A DNA stretch of 64,000 nt from Pedobacter sp. MR2016-24 (GTDB lineage Bacteria; Bacteroidota; Bacteroidia; Sphingobacteriales; Sphingobacteriaceae): assembly GCF_026239655.1 (NCBI RefSeq), contig NZ_JAPIVO010000009.1, positions 310,001-374,000 on the forward strand, given 5' to 3'. The notes beneath the pieces are model-generated. The model did not search any database. It saw only the letters and a list, made by a program, of their open reading frames with translations, and had not been told where the DNA came from. The first letter of the stretch is position 1, and every line of letters begins with the position of its first letter. Made by a program: the position numbers and the translations under genes. Below are positions 34,396 to 44,099 of this stretch, in pieces.

Positions 34396-34426
34396 AAAAA
34401 AATGCTGACCCGGTCAGCATTTTTTT
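34396..34426. terminator. Bidirectional terminator
   Basis: An A-run and TGCTGAC pair with GTCAGCA and a T-run around a 3-base loop. It serves the kinase gene (plus) and the M3 peptidase gene (minus), which converge here. Confidence 0.85.
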
Positions 34427-34436
34427 GTTGAATAGT

Positions 34437-36584
34437 TTATTTATCTACTGGTAATCCCCGGTTCTTCTGCATGGGCCCTATTTTAGGATCATGCCCTCTG
34501 AAATCAAGGAACAATTTATTGTAGTCTTCAGTATTACCTTTTGACAGGATCATGTCGCGGAAGCGCTGACCGTTTTCCCTGGTCAGGCCCCCGTTTTCTT
34601 CAAACCATGAATAAGCGTCATCGTCAAGCATTTCTGTCCATAGATATGCATAATAGCCAGCTGCGTATCCACCACCCCAGATATGGGAAAAATAGGTAGT
34701 GCGGTAACGCGGCGGAACTGCTGCAAGATTCAGTTTGGTTCTTTTTAATGCAGCCTGCTCAAAGTCATTTACCTGCTGTAATTCACTGTCTGCAGCAAGG
34801 GTATGCCATTGCATATCCAGTGAGGCTGCTGCCAGTAATTCAGTTAAACGGTAACCCTGGTTAAAGGTGCCTGCTTTTTTAATTTTATCTACTAACAGCT
34901 GAGGCATAGCTTCACCCGTCTTGTAATGTACAGCGTAATTTTTCAATACTTTAGGATCAAGTGCCCAGTGTTCATTGAACTGTGATGGAAATTCAACAAA
35001 GTCGCGCGCAACATTGGTGCCCGACAAACTAGGGTACTGCTGACTGGCAAAAAGGCCGTGTAAGCCATGACCAAATTCATGGAACATGGTAGTTACATCA
35101 TCAAAACTAATCAATGCAGGCTGACCGTCTGCCGGTTTGGTAAAATTGCAAACGTTATAGATGACCGGTTTTGTGCCCATCAGTTTCGACTGATCTACCA
35201 AATTGCCCATCCACGCGCCGCCATTTTTATTGTCGCGTTTAAAATAATCACAGTAGAAGAGGCCGACTGTACTGCCGTCTTTATCAAATACTTCATATAC
35301 TTTTACGTCCTTCTGGTAAACGGGAAGATCAGTGCGTTCCTTGAATGTTAATCCATAAAGTTGGTTCGCTGCATAGAATACACCATCTTTTAGTACCTTA
35401 TTTAATTCAAAATACGGCTTGATCTGCCCCTCATCCAGGTCATATTTCTTTTTCCTGACCATCTCTGCATAATAATTCCAATCCCATGGCTCCAATTGAA
35501 TACCAGCTTTCTGAACAGTAATCTCCTGTTGGATATCGGTGGCTTCCGCTTTGGCCTTCGCTGTTGCAGAAGGTACCAGCCTGGCAAAAAATGTAGCAAC
35601 GGCCTCGGGTGTTTTCGCCATCTGATCTTGCAATTTCCAGGCAGCATAACTTTTGAATCCTAATAACCGAGCCTTCTCAGCCCTGATTTTTGCAATTTGC
35701 GCTATAGTTTTGCGCGTATCGTTTGCATCATTTTTTTCTGTACGGTTCCATGCTGCATTATATAGTTTTTCCCTGGTGGCACGGTTGGTTAACGATTGTA
35801 ACAGTGGTTGCTGAGTAGTATTTTGTAAAGGTATCTGCCATTTGTTTTCCAATTTGTTTGCTTTCGCTGATTCGATCGCTGCATCCAATTCCCCCTGAGA
35901 TAGACCTGCTAATTCATCTGCATTGGAGACAACCATCGCACCTGCTTTATTTGCTGCCATCAGCTGGTTAGAAAATTTAGCACTTAAGGACGCTTCCTCT
36001 GCATTGAATTTTTTCAATGCGGCCTTATCCGTTTCAGACAGGCTCGCGCCGGCCAGTTGAAACTGCTGGTAATAATATTCAATAAGGTGTACTGATTCAG
36101 GATCCAGTTTTAAGTTTTTCCGGCTATTGTATATGTGCGCTATACGTTTAAATAACTTGATATTCAGATAAATTGCATCCCTGTGAGCTGCGAATTTTGG
36201 CGCCGTCTCTTCCTGCACTTTTTGTAATACAGGGTTGGTGTTTGCACCAGTGAGTAAATTGAAAACTGCATTTACACGCGCCAGCATTTGTCCGCTTCGC
36301 TCCATCTGTAATAAGGTATTCTCAAAAGTGGGCGCTTTTGCATTATTTGCAATTTTGTTCATTTCAGCCAGTTGTATTTTCATACCTTCTTCAAGCGCAG
36401 GCTGAAAATCCTTGTCTTTGATCTGATCAAAATCGGGTGTTTCATAGGCCAGCGTACTTGCATTCGCAAAGGGACTGGAAATGGTGGAGCCGTCCTGCTC
36501 TGTTCCTGATTTGTTCTGGTTACTGCATCCTGCAGTAACAGCCACGATTGCCAGGATTGGCATTAGTATAAGTAGTTTATTCAT
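34437..36584 (-). CDS. dcp: M3-family peptidyl-dipeptidase lipoprotein
   Basis: This 715-residue zinc peptidase removes dipeptides from peptide C-termini. The thermolysin-like motif HEFGH lies at 502-506 within FHEFGHGLHGLF, with the third ligand in the following helix (EFPSQFNEHW). The N-terminus is a lipoprotein signal with lipobox VTAGC near residue 20, so it is exported and lipid-anchored in the envelope. E. coli Dcp is cytoplasmic or periplasmic, while Bacteroidota versions often have such a signal. It is a single gene, converging on the kinase cluster. Confidence 0.9.
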   Translation of the reverse strand: MNKLLILMPILAIVAVTAGCSNQNKSGTEQDGSTISSPFANASTLAYETPDFDQIKDKDFQPALEEGMKIQLAEMNKIANNAKAPTFENTLLQMERSGQMLARVNAVFNLLTGANTNPVLQKVQEETAPKFAAHRDAIYLNIKLFKRIAHIYNSRKNLKLDPESVHLIEYYYQQFQLAGASLSETDKAALKKFNAEEASLSAKFSNQLMAANKAGAMVVSNADELAGLSQGELDAAIESAKANKLENKWQIPLQNTTQQPLLQSLTNRATREKLYNAAWNRTEKNDANDTRKTIAQIAKIRAEKARLLGFKSYAAWKLQDQMAKTPEAVATFFARLVPSATAKAKAEATDIQQEITVQKAGIQLEPWDWNYYAEMVRKKKYDLDEGQIKPYFELNKVLKDGVFYAANQLYGLTFKERTDLPVYQKDVKVYEVFDKDGSTVGLFYCDYFKRDNKNGGAWMGNLVDQSKLMGTKPVIYNVCNFTKPADGQPALISFDDVTTMFHEFGHGLHGLFASQQYPSLSGTNVARDFVEFPSQFNEHWALDPKVLKNYAVHYKTGEAMPQLLVDKIKKAGTFNQGYRLTELLAAASLDMQWHTLAADSELQQVNDFEQAALKRTKLNLAAVPPRYRTTYFSHIWGGGYAAGYYAYLWTEMLDDDAYSWFEENGGLTRENGQRFRDMILSKGNTEDYNKLFLDFRGHDPKIGPMQKNRGLPVDK

Positions 36585-36716
36585 GGTAATTAATGGTTCT
36601 TGATGGTTAAAAATACAACAATAAATAGGATTACTTCAGTTTCTCCTCTTATTCAATTGGTGATAATGACACAAACAATTGTTATGATCAGATGTTAGAC
36701 AGTAAAACAATAGTTT

Positions 36717-37004
36717 ATGGATCCGTTTAATATCATAGTAAAGCTTGATGGTCAGAAGTTTGATCTCAATATCCACCCTGAAGAGGCTGCAACTTATAAA
36801 ATACTGTATAATGGGGGACTCGTTGGTGCAATTACCCTGGGGAACGATGGTGAGACATGGAACGCCATATCTGTAAGGGAACTTGCACCGGAAGTTGAAG
36901 TGCCCATGTATGAATATAATGGTGCCAAAGATGATGTGCGCATTTTACTGGAAGGAAACCATGCACAGGAAATAGGAAAGGCAATAGCGGCTTACCGGGG
37001 ATAG
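36717..37004 (+). CDS. Small conserved-looking hypothetical protein
   Basis: This 95-residue acidic protein starts MDPFNIIVKLDGQKFDL, has alternating strands, and ends in a helix (HAQEIGKAIAAYRG). No Cys, signal peptide or membrane span is present. I recall similar short proteins in Sphingobacteriaceae but cannot give a function. It stands alone upstream of the ABC exporter operon with 105 bases between. Confidence 0.65.
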   Translation: MDPFNIIVKLDGQKFDLNIHPEEAATYKILYNGGLVGAITLGNDGETWNAISVRELAPEVEVPMYEYNGAKDDVRILLEGNHAQEIGKAIAAYRG

Positions 37005-37018
37005 ATAATCTCTGATGT

Positions 37019-37052
37019 TTTGTCATTTCAGCTCTTATTTTATTTACCTTCG
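37019..37052 (+). promoter_or_regulatory. Possible promoter of the ABC exporter operon
   Basis: TTTG (37019-37022) and TACCTTCG (37045-37052) are 22 bases apart, with one mismatch to the -7 consensus, 57 bases before the ATG at 37110. Confidence 0.35.
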
Positions 37053-37109
37053 TTAATGAATTCTTATTTTCCTGACCGGATGAATTAAGAAGGCGGATGC
37101 TGATATAAA

Positions 37110-38852
37110 ATGACAGAACAAACTAATCAAAAAAAGAAGGCTGGTATTTTTAGCCTTTTAAAACCATATTCAGGTATGGTAATGTTGCTTATTCTTTTCG
37201 CATTACTGAGTAATGGATTGAACTTATTTTTGCCTAAGCTGATCGGTAATGGTATTGATGATTACAGTGAGGGGAATTTCTCGTTTAAATCCATTATCAC
37301 TGAATTTGCTCTACTCACCATCATTATTTTTATTTTCACGTATCTGCAAAGTATTGTGCAGACTTATGCATCTGAACGTGTGGCGCGCGACCTTCGGAAG
37401 CGGCTCTCTGATAAGATATCCAGGCAGAGTTTTGCTTTCATTGAGCAAACCAATCCTGCTAAATTACTAACAAATCTGACCTCCGATATCGATTCTATAA
37501 AACTCTTCGTTTCACAAGCAATCGTGTCCATTGTCTCTTCCCTTTTTATCATTATTGGTGCAAGTGTTCTGTTGCTGGCAATTAACTGGAAACTGGGACT
37601 TACGATTATCGCCATCATCCCGATTATTGGTGGTGCTTTCTACCTTGTCTTAAGAAAAGTGAAGGTGTTGTTTAAGAAAAGCAGAGAGGTAATTGATTTG
37701 CTCAACAAAGTGATCAATGAAAGTATACTGGGTTCTGCCCTGATCAGGGTCATTAACTCTCAGCAACTGGAATATGAAAAGTTCTTCGAAGCGAGTTCTC
37801 AGGCACGTGATATCGGACTGGCGATTCTGCGCCTCTTTGCCTGGCTGATACCCATCATCGTTTTTACTGCTAATATGGCGGGCCTAACAATTCTTGTTTT
37901 AGGAGGTCATTATGTGATTTCCGGTAGCATGTCTTTAGGGGATTTTGCCGCATTTAACAGCTACCTGGCGCTGTTGATTTTCCCTATCCTGGTGATCGGT
38001 TTTATGAGTAACGTCATTGCACAGGCCACAGCATCGTTTGGCAGGATCAATCAGGTATTGGAAACGGAAGAGTTACCGGACAGGGGATCAATTGATTCAC
38101 CACTGAGCGGAGCAATAACAGTTGAAAATATCTCGGTGAATTACGGACAAAAGCCGGCATTAAAAGATATTTCCTTTAGTATCCGGCCAGGAGCAAAGAT
38201 TGCTGTAATAGGCCCGACAGCCGCAGGAAAGACACAATTGCTTTATTTGCTTACAGGATTGATTAAACCAGCCAATGGCAGTGTATTATTTGACGGGCAT
38301 CCCATAGAGTCTTATAATAGCGAAGCATTTCATAGCCAGGTAGGATTTGTCTTTCAGGACAGTATCATGTTCAATATGAGCATTCGCGAAAACATTGCCT
38401 TTAGCGATCTGGTAACGGATGAATCATTGGCTAAAGCCATTGCCACGGCAGAATTAAAAGATTTTATTGATATGCTGCCTGATGGATTGAATACTAAAGT
38501 ATCGGAACGGGGGCTAAGCCTTTCCGGCGGACAAAAACAAAGGATCATGCTGGCCCGGGCATTGGCTATTGATCCTAAGATATTGCTGCTGGACGATTTT
38601 ACTGCACGTGTAGACAATCAGACAGAAGCGATTATCCTGAAAAATATCGCACAGTATTACCCGGAACTGACACTGATTTCCGTTACCCAGAAAATTGCTG
38701 CCATTGCACAGTATGAACAGATTATTCTCCTGATGCAAGGCGAAAAACTAGCTTCCGGTACACATCAGGAATTAATGGAAAACAGCCCTGAATACGTGCA
38801 GATTTTTAATTCCCAACAAAGTACCAGCAATTACGAAGCGAATGAACTATAA
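37110..38852 (+). CDS. ABC exporter half with degenerate nucleotide-binding site
   Basis: This 580-residue half-transporter has six membrane spans (about 20-310) and an ATPase domain (about 330-570). Walker A is GPTAAGKTQ near 368 and the signature is LSLSGGQKQR near 470. After Walker B (ILLLD495) the catalytic Glu is replaced by Asp496, and the H-loop His is replaced by Gln527 (VTQK). These losses mark the non-hydrolysing site of heterodimeric exporters. The next gene overlaps by 11 bases and supplies the complementary half. Substrate is unknown: multidrug or lipid export is the usual role of this class. Confidence 0.9.
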   Translation: MTEQTNQKKKAGIFSLLKPYSGMVMLLILFALLSNGLNLFLPKLIGNGIDDYSEGNFSFKSIITEFALLTIIIFIFTYLQSIVQTYASERVARDLRKRLSDKISRQSFAFIEQTNPAKLLTNLTSDIDSIKLFVSQAIVSIVSSLFIIIGASVLLLAINWKLGLTIIAIIPIIGGAFYLVLRKVKVLFKKSREVIDLLNKVINESILGSALIRVINSQQLEYEKFFEASSQARDIGLAILRLFAWLIPIIVFTANMAGLTILVLGGHYVISGSMSLGDFAAFNSYLALLIFPILVIGFMSNVIAQATASFGRINQVLETEELPDRGSIDSPLSGAITVENISVNYGQKPALKDISFSIRPGAKIAVIGPTAAGKTQLLYLLTGLIKPANGSVLFDGHPIESYNSEAFHSQVGFVFQDSIMFNMSIRENIAFSDLVTDESLAKAIATAELKDFIDMLPDGLNTKVSERGLSLSGGQKQRIMLARALAIDPKILLLDDFTARVDNQTEAIILKNIAQYYPELTLISVTQKIAAIAQYEQIILLMQGEKLASGTHQELMENSPEYVQIFNSQQSTSNYEANEL

Positions 38853-40602
38853 TTTAAACAGCCAGCCAGCCGCACAGGAAAAAAAGAGCACTATTTCTGG
38901 ATTAAGGAGTTTGTTGAAACTGGTTTCCGAGGAAAAAAGAAACCTTATTATTGCGTTGTTTGCGATCTTAATCAATTCGTCTCTCAATCTTTTAGGCCCA
39001 TTACTGATTGGCCATACAATAGATAAGTACATACAAGCAAAGCAATTTCATGGTGTAATTGTATTTGCAGCCATATTATTATCAATGTACCTGATTGCTT
39101 TCGTTACCAGTTATTTTCAGACGCAGCTGATGGGTGGAGTAGGACAGCGTATCATTTTCACCTTGCGAAATGCCATCTTCAATAAAATACAGCAGCTTCC
39201 GGTAGCTTTTTTCAATGAAAATAAAGCCGGAGATTTGATTTCAAGGGTAAATAATGATACGGATAAACTGAATCAGTTTTTCTCTCAGGCCCTGATGCAG
39301 TTTATCGGAAATATCGTAACTATGACCGGCGCAGGTATCTTTTTATTGGTGATCAATATCAAACTCGGACTCGCAACTCTAGTACCGGCATTATTTATTC
39401 TGCTTTTTACGCGTGTATGTTCGCCCTGGGTAAAACAAAAAAATGCAGAAAACATGAAGAGTACGGGCGGGATGAGTGCTGAAATCCAGGAGAGCCTGAA
39501 TAATTTCAAAGTAATCATCGCTTTTAATCGTCGTGATTATTTCAGAAATCGTTTCGACACTGCAAATACATATAATTATGCTACTGCAATCGGTGCCGGA
39601 CTGGCGAATAATATCTTTTTGCCAGTCTTTGGATTATTCTCCAGTATTGCACAACTGGTAGTATTGTCTTTTGGAATATACCTTATCACTACAGGCGAAT
39701 TTACTGTAGGATTGTTGGTCAGTTACCTTTCTTATGCGACGAATTTTTATAATCCCCTCAGACAGCTGGCTACCTTATGGGCTAGTTTCCAGGTCGCACT
39801 GGCAGGCTGGGACCGCATATCGCAAATATTAGCACTAAACAGTAACCTGCTCACCGTTGCTAATGATGAACAGCTTAATTCTAAGGGTATCCTGGCATTT
39901 CAGGGTGTCCATTTTGGTTATACTGATGAAAAAGAAATTCTGCATAATATATCTTTTACGATGGAAAGTGGAAAAACCTACGCGCTTGTGGGACCCACCG
40001 GAGGTGGTAAAACAACTACAGCTTCCATTATGGCACGTCTGTATGATCCGTTAAAAGGGGTAGTATTATTAAAAGGAAAAGATATTCGTTCCTATACGGC
40101 AGAAGAACGCGCGCAGAAAATTGGTTTTATCCTGCAGGAACCATTTTTGTTCAGCGGCACCGTTAAAGAGAATATATTATACAGTAATGAACTGTACCAT
40201 GGTTTTTCAGAAGAGCAGTTCCTGGCTGTACTCAGGGAAGCTAAGCTTGAGGGTTTGCTCTCCATTTTTGAAAAGGGACTGGATACGCCGGTGAGCGCCG
40301 GCGGAGATAGCCTGAGTCTGGGCCAGAAGCAGTTGATTGCTTTTATGCGTGCAGTATTACGGAAGCCGGAATTGCTGATTCTGGATGAGGCAACAGCTAA
40401 TATTGATACGATTACAGAACAATTACTTGGACAAATTTTAGCACAGCTTCCTGCAGAAACTACGCTGGTTATTATTGCACATCGGTTAAATACGATAGAA
40501 AATGCAGATGAAATATTTTTTATCAATTCAGGTGAAGTCACCCGTGCAGGCTCCTTAAAGGACGCTATGGATAAGTTAATGCAGGGCAAAAGAACCAGCT
40601 AA
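38842..40602 (+). CDS. ABC exporter half with intact Walker B Glu and altered signature
   Basis: This 586-residue half-transporter has six spans (about 30-320) and an ATPase domain (about 345-580). Walker A is GPTGGGKTT near 383, Walker B and catalytic Glu516 are in LLILDEATA, and the H-loop is AHRLN. Its signature is LSLGQ at 491-495 instead of LSGGQ. Thus the intact Walker motifs pair with the canonical signature of the first subunit, and the altered signature faces the degenerate motifs of that subunit, as expected for a heterodimer. Overlap of 11 bases with the upstream gene supports equimolar production. Confidence 0.9.
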   Translation: MNYNLNSQPAAQEKKSTISGLRSLLKLVSEEKRNLIIALFAILINSSLNLLGPLLIGHTIDKYIQAKQFHGVIVFAAILLSMYLIAFVTSYFQTQLMGGVGQRIIFTLRNAIFNKIQQLPVAFFNENKAGDLISRVNNDTDKLNQFFSQALMQFIGNIVTMTGAGIFLLVINIKLGLATLVPALFILLFTRVCSPWVKQKNAENMKSTGGMSAEIQESLNNFKVIIAFNRRDYFRNRFDTANTYNYATAIGAGLANNIFLPVFGLFSSIAQLVVLSFGIYLITTGEFTVGLLVSYLSYATNFYNPLRQLATLWASFQVALAGWDRISQILALNSNLLTVANDEQLNSKGILAFQGVHFGYTDEKEILHNISFTMESGKTYALVGPTGGGKTTTASIMARLYDPLKGVVLLKGKDIRSYTAEERAQKIGFILQEPFLFSGTVKENILYSNELYHGFSEEQFLAVLREAKLEGLLSIFEKGLDTPVSAGGDSLSLGQKQLIAFMRAVLRKPELLILDEATANIDTITEQLLGQILAQLPAETTLVIIAHRLNTIENADEIFFINSGEVTRAGSLKDAMDKLMQGKRTS

Positions 40603-40655
40603 TCCCTTTTGGCATAAATTTGGTTTTAATCTTTATTTATCTAAGATCCTTATTT

Positions 40656-41441
40656 ATGAATGTAGAGAAATTTTATGATCGCGCATTTACCTGGTTATTG
40701 ACTTACGGACCTAAAGTTATTCTTGGTATTGTTGTCCTGATCGTGGGCTTATGGGTGATCAAATTGCTGATCAGGTGGGCGCATTCCGGAATGCACGAAA
40801 AAGATGTTGACCCCTCAGTAAAGCCCTTCTTGTTAAGCCTCATTGCAGTAGCTTTACGCGTATTACTGTTTCTGGGCGTCATGCAGATCATTGGTATCCA
40901 GATGACGCTCTTTGCGGCCATTATTGGCGCTTTTGGTGTAGCCGCAGGTCTGGCACTGTCAGGTACTCTCCAGAATTTCGCCAGCGGGATACTTATACTC
41001 TTATTAAAACCTTTCAAAGTGGGCGATAACATCATTACGCAAAGCCAGGAAGGAACGGTAACTTCCATACAGATCTTTTACACGCAGATTACTACATTTG
41101 ATAACAGGACGGTTATTGTGCCTAACAGCAAGTTGTCTAATGAGATTATCATCAATATCAGTAAGGTAGGGAGCAGGCGACTGGATATAGAATTGAAATT
41201 TACCTTTGCGCTTGATATAGAGGAAGTAAAGGCTTCCATTAATCGTTCGATAGACAGATCTGCCGATTTGTTGAAAACCCCTGAAAGACGTATTGGGGTG
41301 ACGTCCATAGAAACAGACGGATATAAAATCAAAATCAATGTTTGGGCTAATTCACATGGTTTTGAAGATACCCGTTTAGCATTGCAGGAAATGATTGTTC
41401 AGGATCTTAAATCCTCCGGATTGAAACTGCCGGGTTTATAA
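40656..41441 (+). CDS. MscS-family mechanosensitive channel
   Basis: This 261-residue protein opens under membrane tension and releases ions. I use the ATG at 40656, since a TTG at 40620 would add an unlikely 12-residue hydrophobic extension. It has three membrane spans; the third (AAIIGAFGVAAGLALSGTLQNFASGILI near 82-110) is the pore-lining TM3, followed by the conserved beta domain with VGDNI and VIVPNSKLSNEIIIN. The length matches small MscS channels. It is followed by a hairpin terminator. Confidence 0.95.
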   Translation: MNVEKFYDRAFTWLLTYGPKVILGIVVLIVGLWVIKLLIRWAHSGMHEKDVDPSVKPFLLSLIAVALRVLLFLGVMQIIGIQMTLFAAIIGAFGVAAGLALSGTLQNFASGILILLLKPFKVGDNIITQSQEGTVTSIQIFYTQITTFDNRTVIVPNSKLSNEIIINISKVGSRRLDIELKFTFALDIEEVKASINRSIDRSADLLKTPERRIGVTSIETDGYKIKINVWANSHGFEDTRLALQEMIVQDLKSSGLKLPGL

Positions 41442-41445
41442 ATAA

Positions 41446-41468
41446 AAAGCCCCTGCAAGAGGGGCTTT
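41446..41468. terminator. Bidirectional terminator
   Basis: AAAGCCCCT (41446-41454) pairs perfectly with AGGGGCTTT (41460-41468) around a 5-base loop, between the convergent channel and malic enzyme genes. Confidence 0.8.
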
Positions 41469-41491
41469 ACACTATTTCAACTATATAAAAC

Positions 41492-43759
41492 TTATTTCAT
41501 CTGTGCGTCTACTACGGCAATGGTGACCATATTAACGATCTCTCTTACCGAACTGTCCATTTGTAACACATGTACAGGTTTATTCAGACCCAGCAGAATA
41601 GGGCCTACAGCTTCTACATTTCCTAATTCCTGCAGTAGTTTATAAGCAATGTTTCCCGATTCAAGGTTAGGAAAGATCAGGGTATTAGCCGGAATACCAT
41701 TTAATTTGGAGAAAGGATAATTGCCTTGCAATAACTCTGCATTCATGGCAAAGTTAGCCTGCATTTCACCGTCAACAATCATATCCGGATATTTTTCCTT
41801 CAGTAAAGCTGTAGCGTTTCTTGTCTTCAACGGAACCGGTCCGTTGTTAGAACCGAAATTAGAGTAAGATAACAGCGCTATTCTTGGTGTGATGTTTAAT
41901 CCTGTTACTGTTTCATGTATCAATGCAGTGATGTCTACCATATCCTGAGCCGTAGGATCAGGATTTACAGTAGTATCTCCTAAAAATACCGGTCCTTTTT
42001 TGGTGAGCATCATATACATTCCCGCTATCTTTTTCACACCGGGTTTAGTGCCGATAACCTGTAATGCCGGTTTTAAAGTATTTTTATAGTTTTTGGTCAG
42101 ACCCGAAATTAAAGCATCAGCCTGTCCGAATTCTACCATACTTGAACCGTAATAGTTCCTGTCACGTACCAGTTTGCGGGCTTCATATAAAGTGATTCCG
42201 CGACGCTGGCGCTTTTCATACAGATGCTGCGCATATTTTTCAGAATCATCGGTACCGACCCATGGATCGATGATTTCTATATCCCCAAGGGTGATATCAT
42301 GATCTAAAAGTAATTTTTGAATCTTAGTGATATTTCCAAGTAAAATAGGTGTAGCGATGCCTTCATCTTTGACGATTTGTGCCGCTTTCAATATTTTATA
42401 ATTATCAGCTTCTGCAAATACAACCCGTTTTGGCGCTGCTTTTGCCTTACTGGCAATGTTTCTCAGGATTTTATCATCTGCACCAAGTCTGATCTGCAGT
42501 TCTTCCTGGTAAGCAGGCCAGTTGGTGATCTGTTTGCGGGCAACGCCCGATTCCATGGCGGCTTTTGCAACAGCACTGGAAACGATACTGATCAGGCGTG
42601 AATCGATCGGTTTTGGAATAATATAATCTTTACCGAACTTAAGATTAGTTGCATTGTAAGCCAGATTCACTACTTCAGGAACGGGTAATTTCGTCAATTC
42701 AGCAATTGCCTTTACTGCAGCAATCTTCATTTCTTCATTAATCGTCGTCGCACGTACATCCATCGCACCACGAAAGATATAAGGGAATCCAAGTACATTG
42801 TTCACCTGATTAGGGAAATCTGAACGTCCTGTAGCCATAATCAGATCTTTTCGCGATTTAATAGCGATATCATAGGCAATTTCCGGATCAGGATTAGCCA
42901 GCGCGAAAACAATCGGATTTTTGGCCATCGACTGGATCATTTCCGCAGATACTATATTTCCCGCAGATAAACCCAGAAATACATCTGCGTCCTTCATTGC
43001 CTGAGAGAGGGTCATGATATCTTTACGGGATGTTGCAAATTCCATGCGGATAGGGTCAAGGTCAGTACGGTCAATATTGACTATACCATCCTTATCAAAA
43101 ACAAGCATGTTTTCTTTTTTAACACCTAATTTAAGGTATAATTTTATACAGGAAACTGCCGCTGCACCTGCGCCACTCACTACCAGTTTGATTTTGTCCA
43201 GTTTTTTACGCTGCAGTTCGCATGCATTGATCAGGGCCGCGCTGGTAATAATAGCTGTACCATGCTGATCATCGTGCATCACCGGAATATTCATTTCCTC
43301 TTTCAGACGGCGCTCTATTTCAAAACACATCGGAGCTGCAATGTCTTCCAGATTTACCCCGCCAAAAGTGGGCTCCAGTGCTTTCACTACGTTGACAAAT
43401 TCGTCCGCCGTAGTCGCATTTATTTCAAGATCAAAAACATCTATATCAGCAAAGATCTTAAATAACAAACCTTTACCTTCCATTACAGGTTTACTCGCAG
43501 CAGGACCGATATTTCCTAATCCCAGTACTGCAGTACCATTACTGATCACCGCAACTAAATTTCCTTTTGCCGTATATTTATAAACATCTTCCGGATTTCT
43601 GGCAATTTCCAGACAGGGTTCTGCTACGCCCGGTGAGTAAGCCAGTGCTAAATCTCGTTGTGAATTTGTAGGCTTTGAAGGAACTACCTCTATTTTGCCG
43701 GGTCTCCCGCTGGAATGGTAATCAAGCGCATCTTGTTTGCGGTTTGTTGTGTTACTCAT
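41492..43759 (-). CDS. maeB: NADP-dependent malic enzyme with phosphotransacetylase-like C-terminus
   Basis: This 755-residue protein converts malate to pyruvate and CO2, giving NADPH. Residues about 1-420 are the malic enzyme part, with AYSPGVAEPC, VISNGTAVLGLGNIGP, MHDDQHGTAIITSAALINA and VSGAGAAAVSCIKLY. From about 430 a Pta-like domain begins (RVVFAEADNYKILKAA, KNTLKPALQVIGTKPG, VEAVGPILLGLNKPVHVLQ), which in MaeB proteins is regulatory. The size matches the classical MaeB. It is monocistronic; the leader holds a CTGGG/CCCAG hairpin (43787-43804 region). Confidence 0.95.
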   Translation of the reverse strand: MSNTTNRKQDALDYHSSGRPGKIEVVPSKPTNSQRDLALAYSPGVAEPCLEIARNPEDVYKYTAKGNLVAVISNGTAVLGLGNIGPAASKPVMEGKGLLFKIFADIDVFDLEINATTADEFVNVVKALEPTFGGVNLEDIAAPMCFEIERRLKEEMNIPVMHDDQHGTAIITSAALINACELQRKKLDKIKLVVSGAGAAAVSCIKLYLKLGVKKENMLVFDKDGIVNIDRTDLDPIRMEFATSRKDIMTLSQAMKDADVFLGLSAGNIVSAEMIQSMAKNPIVFALANPDPEIAYDIAIKSRKDLIMATGRSDFPNQVNNVLGFPYIFRGAMDVRATTINEEMKIAAVKAIAELTKLPVPEVVNLAYNATNLKFGKDYIIPKPIDSRLISIVSSAVAKAAMESGVARKQITNWPAYQEELQIRLGADDKILRNIASKAKAAPKRVVFAEADNYKILKAAQIVKDEGIATPILLGNITKIQKLLLDHDITLGDIEIIDPWVGTDDSEKYAQHLYEKRQRRGITLYEARKLVRDRNYYGSSMVEFGQADALISGLTKNYKNTLKPALQVIGTKPGVKKIAGMYMMLTKKGPVFLGDTTVNPDPTAQDMVDITALIHETVTGLNITPRIALLSYSNFGSNNGPVPLKTRNATALLKEKYPDMIVDGEMQANFAMNAELLQGNYPFSKLNGIPANTLIFPNLESGNIAYKLLQELGNVEAVGPILLGLNKPVHVLQMDSSVREIVNMVTIAVVDAQMK

Positions 43760-44099
43760 GTTATCTAATGTTGTTTGATGTTTGCTGGGTGTGTGTGCCC
43801 AGTAGAAATCTAAAAGCTGCGAAATTAGGCATATATATTTAAAAAATGGCTAAAAAACGGTATTGAAATGAGTTTATGAGGTAGCATTTTTCAAATGCCT
43901 TTTTACGTTCACACTAGTAATGCCGGTCGTTCACCCCGCCAAATGAGCTGTTCATGTAAAAGATTATTTCAATAGCTAATTTCGCTTTATATTGTCAAAC
44001 ATTAATTGCGAAAAACATTTAAAATCAAATACCTAAATTTACCTAAGCAAACCGAAGCGTGTAAAATGGATTTATATCTGTTTTATACGCTTTTTTGAG
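43760..44099. other. Gene-free stretch upstream of maeB
   Basis: These 340 bases lie between the maeB start and the end of the PfkB gene, both on the minus strand. I see the maeB leader hairpin, the -7-like element at 43820, and an AT-rich remainder without a convincing reading frame or RNA gene. Confidence 0.5.
43820..43827 (-). promoter_or_regulatory. Possible -7 element for maeB
   Basis: On the minus strand TAATTTCG matches TAnnTTTG with one mismatch, about 60 bases upstream of the maeB ATG. A clear -33 element is not seen. Confidence 0.3.

Noticed and set aside
40092..40589. Open frame of 165 codons on the minus strand
   Set aside because: It is antisense to the ATPase domain of the second ABC half, which carries all motifs.
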